This document shows positions 57,101 through 64,000 of a stretch of DNA of 64,000 bases, piece after piece. The DNA lies in NCBI RefSeq assembly GCF_012767755.2, contig NZ_AP023189.1, positions 2,978,001 through 3,042,000 on the forward strand. Reading direction: 5' to 3'. The stretch is from Pseudomonas tohonis (GTDB lineage Bacteria; Pseudomonadota; Gammaproteobacteria; Pseudomonadales; Pseudomonadaceae). The notes below the pieces were generated by a model that had not been told where the DNA came from, did no database searches, and saw nothing but the letters and a program-made list of their open reading frames with translations. The number at the start of each line of letters is the position of its first letter. The first letter of the stretch is position 1. The position numbers and the translations under genes are program-made.

Positions 57101-60100
57101 GGAGGCCTGGAGCCGCGCGACGCTCGACTGCCCGAGCGAACGCTTCGTGCATGAGCTGTTCGCCACCCAGGCGGCCGTCACCCCGGACGCCGCGGCGCTG
57201 CTGTTCGAGGACCACGAGCTGTCCTATGCCGAGCTCAACCTGCGTGCCAACCGCCTGGCCCGGCACCTGATGGCGCTGGGCGTCGGGCCGGACGTGCGGG
57301 TCGGCCTGGCCGTGGAGCGCGGGCCTGAGCTCGTGATCGGCCTGCTGGCGGTGCTCAAGGCCGGCGGTGCCTATGTGCCGCTGGACCCGGGCTACCCGGC
57401 CGACCGCCTGCTGTGCATGATCGAGGACAGCGGCGCGGCACTGGTGCTGACCCAGCAGAGCGTGCTCGACAGCCTGCCGGTCCCCGCCGGCCTGCCACGC
57501 CTGTGCCTGGACCAGGGCGATGCCTGGCAAGGCCTCGAAGGCAGCGACCCGCAGGTGCGCCTGCACCCGCACAACCTGGCCTACGTCATGTTCACCTCGG
57601 GCTCGACGGGGCGCCCCAAGGGCGTAGGCATCAGCCACCAGGCGCTGGCCCGGCATGCCTGGGTGGCCCTGGACTTCTTCGACCTGCGGGCGCAGGACCG
57701 GGTGCTGCAGTTCTCCACCTTCAACTTCGACGGTTTCGTCGAGCAGCTCTACCCGGCACTGATCTGCGGCGCGGCGGTGGTGCTGCGCGGCAACGAGATC
57801 TGGGACAGCGAGACCTTCTACCGCGAGCTGATCGCCAAGCGCATCAGCGTCGTCGACCTCACCACCGCCTACTGGAGCATGATCGCCCGCGACTTCGCCG
57901 AGGTCGGCCCGCGCCCCTACGGCGCGCTGCGGCAGGTGCACAGCGGCGGCGAGGCGATGCCGCCGGAAGCGCTGTCGGCCTGGCGCCAGGCGGGGCTGGG
58001 CGGCATCCGCCTGCTCAACACCTACGGGCCCACCGAGGCCACCGTCACCGCCACCACCCTCGACTGCGCGCCCTATGTGAGCGAGGCGCGGCCCCTGCCG
58101 CTGACCCTGCCCATCGGCCGGGTACTGCCGGGGCGCAGCATCTACCTGCTGGACGAAGTGGGCCTGCCCGCGCCGGTGGGCATGATCGGCGAGCTGGTGA
58201 TCGGCGGCGAGCTGCTGGCACGGGGTTATTTCAACCGCCCGGGCCTGACCGCCGAGCGCTTCATCCCCGACCCGTTCTCCGCCGAACCGGGCGCCCGCCT
58301 GTACCGCACCGGCGACCTGGCGCGCTACGGCGCCGAGGGCGAGATCGAGTACGTCGGCCGTGTCGACCACCAGGTGAAGATCCGGGGCTTCCGCATCGAG
58401 CTGGGCGAGATCGAGGCGCGCCTGCTGGAGCAGGACAGCGTGCGTGACGCCGTGGTCCTGGCCCTGCCGGGTGCCAGCGGCCTGCAGATCGTCGGCTATG
58501 TGGTGCCCCAGGAGCCGGCGCTGCTGGCTGCCGATGCCGAGCAGCAGGCGAGCTGGCGCTCAGCGGTGGGCGAGCGGCTCCAGGCGCAGTTGCCGGACTA
58601 CATGGTGCCCGCGTGCCTGGTGCTGCTGGAGCGCTTCCCCCTCAGCCCCAACGGCAAGCTGGACCGCAAGGCCCTGCCGGCCCCTGATGCCGCCTCGCAA
58701 CAGCAGCGCTTCGAGGCGCCGGCCGATGAGCTGGAATGCCGCCTGGCCGAGGTCTGGCAGGGCGTCCTCGGGCTGGAGCGGGTCGGCCGTGGCGACCACT
58801 TCTTCGAGCTGGGCGGGCATTCGCTGCTGGCCACCCAGGTGGTGGCGCGACTGCGCCGCTGCATCGAGCAACCGATCAGCCTGCGCGACCTCTTCGAGGC
58901 GCCGGTCCTCGGCGCGCTCGCCCAGCGCCTGCGCAGCCGTTCCTTGGCGCCTGTGCAGGTCGCCAGGCCGCCGGTGACACCGCGCCGCGGTGCGCCGACC
59001 TTGTCGCTGGCGCAGCGGCGGTTGTGGGTGATCGAGCAGTTCTCCGCCAGTGGCGCCTACGGCATGCCCATGGCCCTGCGCCTGACCGGCGAGTTGCAGG
59101 CCCCGTTGCTCGCCCGCGCGCTGAACGCGGTCATCCGCCGCCACGAAGTGCTGCGCACCGCCTATGTGGCCGATGACGAAGGCGACCCGCAGGCCGTCGT
59201 CACCGAGGACCTGGAGATCGAACTGCCGCTGCTCGACCTGTCCGCGCTGCCGCCCGATGCGCGCGACGCCTGCGTGGCCGATGCGGTGGAAGACAACGCG
59301 CGCAGCCCCATCAGCCTGCTGCAGGCGCCGCTGCTGCGGGCGCGTCTGCTGCGCCTGGGCGCCGAGGAGCATGTGCTGCTGTTCGCCATGCACCACATCG
59401 TCTCCGATGGCTGGTCCATGTCGGTCCTGGCCGGCGAGGTGATGGAAATCTACGGCCGCCTGCGCGACGGCGACGCCTCGCCATTGCCGCCACTGCCCCT
59501 GCAGTACGCCGACTTCGCCGAGTGGCAGCTGGGCCTGGAACGCACCGGCGTGCTGCAGGCACAGGCCGGGTTCTGGGCCGGGGCGCTGTCCGGCTACTCC
59601 GGGTTGCTCGCGCTGCCGACGGACCGCAGCCGCCCGGCCAACCCCACGCTGGCGGGCCGCGAACGCTCGTTCGTGATCGCGCCGGCACTGGGCCGCCGCC
59701 TGAACGCGCTGGCCCGCGCCCAGGGCACCACGCTGTACAACGTCCTGCTGGCGGCGTTCCAGCTGATGCTGCACCGCCTCGGCGGCAGTGACGACATCGT
59801 CGTCGGCGTGGACGTGGCCGGGCGCGAGCAACTCGAGCTGGAGGCGCTGATCGGCTTCTTCGTCAACGTGCTCCCGGTGCGCTCGCGGTACGAGCCCGGC
59901 AAGGCCTTCTCGGCCTTCCTCGACGAGACGCGGCAGGCCGCGCTGGACGCCTTCGAGCACCAGGACCTGCCCTTCGACATGATCGTCGAGGCCGCTGCCG
60001 CGCCGCGCCACAAGGGCGCCAACCCGCTGGTGCAGGTGCTCTTCGTGATGAGCAACCTGCCGCTGGCGAGCCGCTCCATCGCCGGGATGCGGATCGAGCC

Positions 60101-61421
60101 GATCGACTCGGCGACCGCCTATTCCAAGTTCGACATGGCGCTGTTCGTCGAGGCGGACGGCGATGCCCTGCAAGGCACCTGGCAGTTCGCCAGCGACCTG
60201 TTCGACGGCGAGCGCATCGGCGCGCTGCTGGAGGGCTGGATCGGAATTCTTGAACAGATCACAGGCGACCCGAATATCAGATCGGAGGATATCGACATGC
60301 CGACTCACACAGCGGCCAGCGCCGAGGCGCCGGTCCGCAACAAGGCGGACAAGCTGGGCAAGTTCCTCAAGAAGGCCCAGGGCGGGGCACCCGCGAAAGC
60401 CCAGGGACAGATCCGGGAGACCCTCGTGGTGCCCGGGCAGGACTTCCCGCTGATGATGGAGCCCAGCGATCCGGGGATCGACCTGGTGGGCTGGGCCAAG
60501 GCCAACCGGCCGCTGCTGGAGGAGAAGCTGGCCCGCCATGCCGCGATCCTCTTCCGTGGCTTCGCCCTGCGTGACATCCACGACTTCGAGGCCTTCGCCG
60601 AGGCGGTGCAGCCCGGGCTCTACGGCCAGTACGGCGACCTGCCGAAGAAGGAGGGCGGCAAGAACACCTACCGCTCCACGCCTTACCCCGAGCAGAAGAT
60701 GATCCTGTTCCACAACGAGGGCTCGCACCAGGACCGCTGGCCGCGCAAGCAGCTGTTCTTCTGCGAGCTGCCATCGCCCATCGGCGGCGCCACGCCCATC
60801 GTCGACTGTCGGCAGATGTACCGGCGGATGCCCGAGGCCCTGCGCGACCTGTTCGAGAGCCGTGGGCTGCTCTACGTGCGCACCTTCAGCGGTGACCTGG
60901 ACGTGCCCTGGCAGCACTTCTTCAAGACCGAGGTACGCGCCGAGGTGGAGGCGCGTTGCCAAGCCGCCGGCATCCAGTGGTCGTGGCTGGAGAACGACGG
61001 GCTGCAGATCCGCACGCCGTGCCCGGCGATCATCCGCCACCCGGTGACCTTTGAGAAAAGCTTCTTCAACCAGGTCCAGCTGCACCACATCCACTGCCTG
61101 GACGCCGACGTCCGCGACGACCTGCTGGCCCTCTATGGCCTGGAGCGCATGCCGCGGCACGTCTACTTCGGCGACGGCTCGCCGATCAGCGACGCGATCA
61201 TGCAGCAGGTGGGCGAGCTCTACGAGGCCTGCGCCGTGCGCCCGGGCTGGCAGAAGGGCGATGTGCTGCTGCTCGACAACATGCTCGCGGCCCACGCCCG
61301 CGACCCCTTCGAGGGGCCCCGCAAGATCGTCGTCGCCATGAGCGAGATGTTCGATCGCCGCGAACTCGAACGCCCGTCCGCGGCGCAGGTGCAACAGCTG
61401 GATAACGAGGTGCAAGCATGA
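51123..61421 (+). CDS. Pyoverdine peptide synthetase with C-terminal aspartate beta-hydroxylase (D-Ser, basic residue)
   Basis: About 3430 residues: condensation (HHGITDG 188), Ser adenylation (662, identical to NRPS gene 1), carrier (GGDS 1045), epimerase (HHLAVDG 1223), D-L condensation (HHHILVDG 1692), adenylation (2158), carrier (GGHS 2565), condensation (HHIVSDG 2758), then a SyrP/TauD-type Fe(II)/2-oxoglutarate oxygenase (about 3095-3430) with metal ligands HNE near 3198 and His near 3392, and the GPRK Arg. The second pocket reads D-G-E-D-H-G-T-V-T, whose acidic residues fit a basic substrate, probably Lys. The last condensation domain has no adenylation domain after it, so it acts with the next protein. 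ATG 51120 or 51123 overlaps the previous stop; GGAG favours 51123. The hydroxylase probably makes beta-hydroxyaspartate. Confidence 0.9.
52491..53953. repeat. 1463-base direct repeat, copy 2 (Ser adenylation domain)
   Basis: Second copy of the repeat at 46001-47463, same orientation, 6490 bases apart. The boundary at the right is a single change, GCGA against GCGC, after which the two continue as diverged homologues. Confidence 0.9.
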
Positions 61422-64000
61422 GCATGGACGCAGTGAACAGCGGGTTCCCCTTGCTGCCGGAGCAGCAGCGCCTGCTGGACAAGGCCGGGCCGCAAGGCAC
61501 CTGGGCCGAGGTGGCGCACCTGGTGCAGGTCGAGATCGCGGGCGAGCTCGACCTGGCCCGCCTGCGGAGCGCGCTGGACGCTTTGGTGCAGCGTTTCCCG
61601 GTGCTGGCCACGCGCATCGGCCAGGTGCCGGGCTACAACGGCCTTCGGCAACTGGCGGGCGAGGGCGGCGGCTTTCCCTTGCAGGTGGTGGCCGAGCCCG
61701 GCCCGGCGGCATCGGTGGCGGCGCTCTTCGAGGCGTGGGCCGGTGCGCCCCACCCGATCCCCGGCGGGGTCCACCTGGGCGGCCTGCTGCAATGCCTGGA
61801 GTCGGGTCGCTGGCGCCTGAGCCTGGGCGTGGCGCGCTTCATCGTCGATGCCCGCAGCATGGGGCTGCTCTGCGAGGCGCTGTTCGATGCCTATGCGGGC
61901 CATGGACAGGGCGCAGGCGATGACGACGCGGCGGCCAGCTTCGAGCAGTACCTGGAATGGCACGCGGAGGTGGCGGTGGACGAAGACGCCGCCGAGGGCA
62001 AGCGCTACTGGGCGGAGCACCTGGGCGCGGGCGGTGCGTCCCCCGACCTGCCCTACCGCCGCAGCGGGCGCGTCGCGACCGGCCGTGGGGAGGTGCTTGA
62101 GCAGCGGCTGGACCCGGCGCTGGTGGCCGGCCTCGAACGTCTGGCGCGGGCCGATGGGCTGCCGCTCGAGCGGGCCCTGCAAGCCGGGTGGTGGGCACTG
62201 CTGGCCCGCATCAGTGGCCGCTCGACCCTGCTCGCGGCGTGGCGGCACGATGCCCGCAGCACCTATGAATTCTTCGCCGGGGCACCCGGCGTGCTGGAAA
62301 GGACCCTGCCGCTGTGCCAGGCGTTCGAGGGCGATGGGCGCCTGCGTGCGGCCTGCACCGCGCTGGCCTCGCGCCTGGAGCAACACGAAACCTGGCAGGA
62401 ATACTGGATCGCCGGCAGCGGGCCTGCCGCCCCCACGCTGGCCTGCGGGTTCACCAGCCGACCGGCGCTGCCCGGGCGCGAGATCGCCGGCTGCACCTGG
62501 CAGGCGCGGGCGCTGCCCGAACAGGCGGGGGAGTTCGACCTGCTGCTGCAGGTGCTGAGCGAGGAGGGCGTGCCGGCGACGCTGGCGCTGGAGTACCGCG
62601 CGGACCTCTACGGCCAGGCCGCCATGCGGGGGTTGCTGGAGCAATACCTGGGCCTGCTGCAGGCGATGCTGGAGGGCGACCCCCAGCTGTGCGAACTGCC
62701 GCCGCCGGGTGAGTCGGAGCGCGCACGCCTGCTGGCGCTCAACCCGGCACCCCGCGATCTCGGGCAGGCCGAGGGGCTGCTGCCGCAACGCATCGCCCGC
62801 TGGGCCGAGCGGACGCCGGACGGCATCGCCATCGCCTGTGGCGAGGAGGCCCTGACCTGGCGCGAACTGGACGCCCAGGTGCGCCAGCTGAGCGCCAGGC
62901 TGCACCGCAGCGGTGTCGGCGCGGGCGATCTCGTCGGCCTGGCGCTGCCACGCTCGATCGCCTGGGTGGTCTCCCTGCTGGCCGCCTGGAGGCTCGGTGC
63001 CGCCTATGTGCCGCTGGACCCGCTGTGGCCCCCGGCGCGCCAGGCGCAGGTGCTGGAACAGGCCGGGGCGCGCCGTGTCCTGGTGGCGACCGAGGTGGCC
63101 GATGTCGCCGGCGTGAAGGCCTTGCAGGTCCCGGGCGGGCCCGACGAGGCCGCGGGGGATGCGCCCCCGGCGCATGCCACGACGGGGGCGGAGGTGGCCT
63201 ATGTGCTCTTCACCTCCGGCAGCACCGGCCTGCCCAAGGGCGTGGTGATCGAGCACCGCCACCTCTTCAACTACACCGCCGCCGCCAGCGAGGCACTGGG
63301 GCTGGAAGACTGCCGCCAGGTGGCCTTTTCCTCCAGCGTCTCGGCCGACCTGGGCAATACCGCGCTGTTCGGGGCGCTTTACAACGGCGCGACCCTGCAT
63401 GTGGCGGATGACCCGACCATGCAGAGCCCCGCGGCCTTCGCCCACTACCTGGAGGCGAACCGGATCGACTGCCTGAAGATGGTGCCCTCGCACCTGGCCG
63501 CCTTGCTGGAGGCCGAGCGGCCGACTCTCCCCCGCACCCTCGTCCTGGGCGGGGAAGCCTTGCCGCCTGCGCTGGCGGAGCGGGTGCTGCGCATCCGTCC
63601 CGACTGCCGGCTGTTCAACCACTACGGGCCGACCGAGACGACGGTGGGGGTGCTGGTCCATCCCGTGGTTGAGGCCGACCTGGGCGAGCTGGGCATCCCG
63701 CTGACCCGGGTGCTGGCGAACAACCGCGTGCATGTGCTGGACGAGCAGCGCCGGCCGGTGCCGGTGGGCGTGCTCGGCGAGCTGTACATCGGCGGGCAGC
63801 AGGTCAGCCGTGGCTACCTGGCTGCCAGCGCCGAGCAGCGCGAGGCCTTCGTCGCCGATCCCTTCGACCCGGGGCAGGTGCTCTACCGCAGCGGCGACCT
63901 GGCGCGCTACCGGCCCGAGGGCGGCATCCAGCTGTACGGGCGCAAGGACCAGCAGGTGAAGATCCGTGGCCATCGGGTGGAGCCGGCCGAGACCGAGCAG
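61418..64000 (+). CDS. Pyoverdine NRPS beginning with interface-type domain and Asp adenylation domain, 3' end outside window
   Basis: 861 residues are visible. Residues 1-430 form a condensation-like domain whose HHxxxDG motif has become A-R-F-I-V-D-A (about residue 138), so it cannot catalyse normally. An adenylation domain follows ([11 protein letters not shown] 596) with pocket D-L-T-K-V-G-H-V-G, an Asp code; the sequence stops near the A8 motif (KIRGHRVEPAE). The degenerate domain fits the interface domain proposed to hold a beta-hydroxylase over carrier-bound Asp. Here that partner would be the oxygenase fused to the preceding protein, whose final condensation domain would form the bond. 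The ATG overlaps the previous stop as ATGA, implying coupled translation. Confidence 0.9.
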   Translation, partial: MSMDAVNSGFPLLPEQQRLLDKAGPQGTWAEVAHLVQVEIAGELDLARLRSALDALVQRFPVLATRIGQVPGYNGLRQLAGEGGGFPLQVVAEPGPAASVAALFEAWAGAPHPIPGGVHLGGLLQCLESGRWRLSLGVARFIVDARSMGLLCEALFDAYAGHGQGAGDDDAAASFEQYLEWHAEVAVDEDAAEGKRYWAEHLGAGGASPDLPYRRSGRVATGRGEVLEQRLDPALVAGLERLARADGLPLERALQAGWWALLARISGRSTLLAAWRHDARSTYEFFAGAPGVLERTLPLCQAFEGDGRLRAACTALASRLEQHETWQEYWIAGSGPAAPTLACGFTSRPALPGREIAGCTWQARALPEQAGEFDLLLQVLSEEGVPATLALEYRADLYGQAAMRGLLEQYLGLLQAMLEGDPQLCELPPPGESERARLLALNPAPRDLGQAEGLLPQRIARWAERTPDGIAIACGEEALTWRELDAQVRQLSARLHRSGVGAGDLVGLALPRSIAWVVSLLAAWRLGAAYVPLDPLWPPARQAQVLEQAGARRVLVATEVADVAGVKALQVPGGPDEAAGDAPPAHATTGAEVAYVLFTSGSTGLPKGVVIEHRHLFNYTAAASEALGLEDCRQVAFSSSVSADLGNTALFGALYNGATLHVADDPTMQSPAAFAHYLEANRIDCLKMVPSHLAALLEAERPTLPRTLVLGGEALPPALAERVLRIRPDCRLFNHYGPTETTVGVLVHPVVEADLGELGIPLTRVLANNRVHVLDEQRRPVPVGVLGELYIGGQQVSRGYLAASAEQREAFVADPFDPGQVLYRSGDLARYRPEGGIQLYGRKDQQVKIRGHRVEPAETEQ

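Overview
This window is high-GC DNA from a Pseudomonas (sensu lato). The strongest pointers are a PvdS-type iron-starvation sigma factor with near-identity to the known family over most of its length, a 4340-residue PvdL-type pyoverdine chromophore synthetase, pvdH, an MbtH-like protein, and promoter elements of the PvdS type (TAAAT or TAATT, 16 bases, CGT). No tRNA, rRNA, CRISPR array or insertion sequence was seen.

Layout. (1) 1-2940: a DsbA/FrnE-type oxidoreductase running off the left edge and a free-standing elongation factor G. (2) 2950-19190: first half of the pyoverdine locus. It holds a PvdS-controlled siderophore acetyltransferase, pvdS itself with a Fur-box promoter, then MbtH, type II thioesterase (pvdG) and pvdL as one transcription unit. 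(3) 19265-21433: a PctA-like amino-acid chemoreceptor with a FliA-type promoter. (4) 21534-27830: an accessory stretch with lower GC in places. It carries a small gene preceded by what looks like a C4-type antisense RNA and its target, two small exported proteins, an exported ankyrin/TPR protein, a periplasmic binding protein and a DUF4124 protein. (5) 27961-36550: a hydroxyproline utilisation cluster (AraC regulator, APC transporter, a frameshifted MDH2-family reductase, epimerase, deaminase, semialdehyde dehydrogenase, FAD dehydrogenase). (6) 36620-40820: a small membrane protein, a second chemoreceptor, an orphan gene bracketed by two REP-like palindromes, and a two-gene unit with a cyclic-phosphate-processing receiver protein. 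(7) 40897-64000: second half of the pyoverdine locus. It contains pvdH, a decayed thioesterase whose active-site Ser is Gly, a PepSY membrane protein of the FpvG kind, and three consecutive NRPS genes, the last cut by the window edge.

How the parts work together. PvdL should assemble acyl-Glu-D-Tyr-Dab, with Dab supplied by PvdH. The downstream synthetases read as Ser-Thr (gene 1), D-Ser then a basic residue, probably Lys (gene 2), and Asp (gene 3). Gene 2 ends in a condensation domain fused to a SyrP/TauD-type Fe(II)/2-oxoglutarate hydroxylase. Gene 3 begins with a condensation-like domain that has lost its HHxxxDG motif, directly before an Asp-type adenylation domain. This matches the interface-domain arrangement described for siderophore beta-hydroxyaspartate formation. 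Five PvdS-type boxes tie these units together: upstream of the acetyltransferase, MbtH, pvdH, the PepSY gene and NRPS gene 1. The two Ser-activating adenylation domains in genes 1 and 2 share about 1.46 kb of apparently identical DNA, which points to recent gene conversion or duplication.
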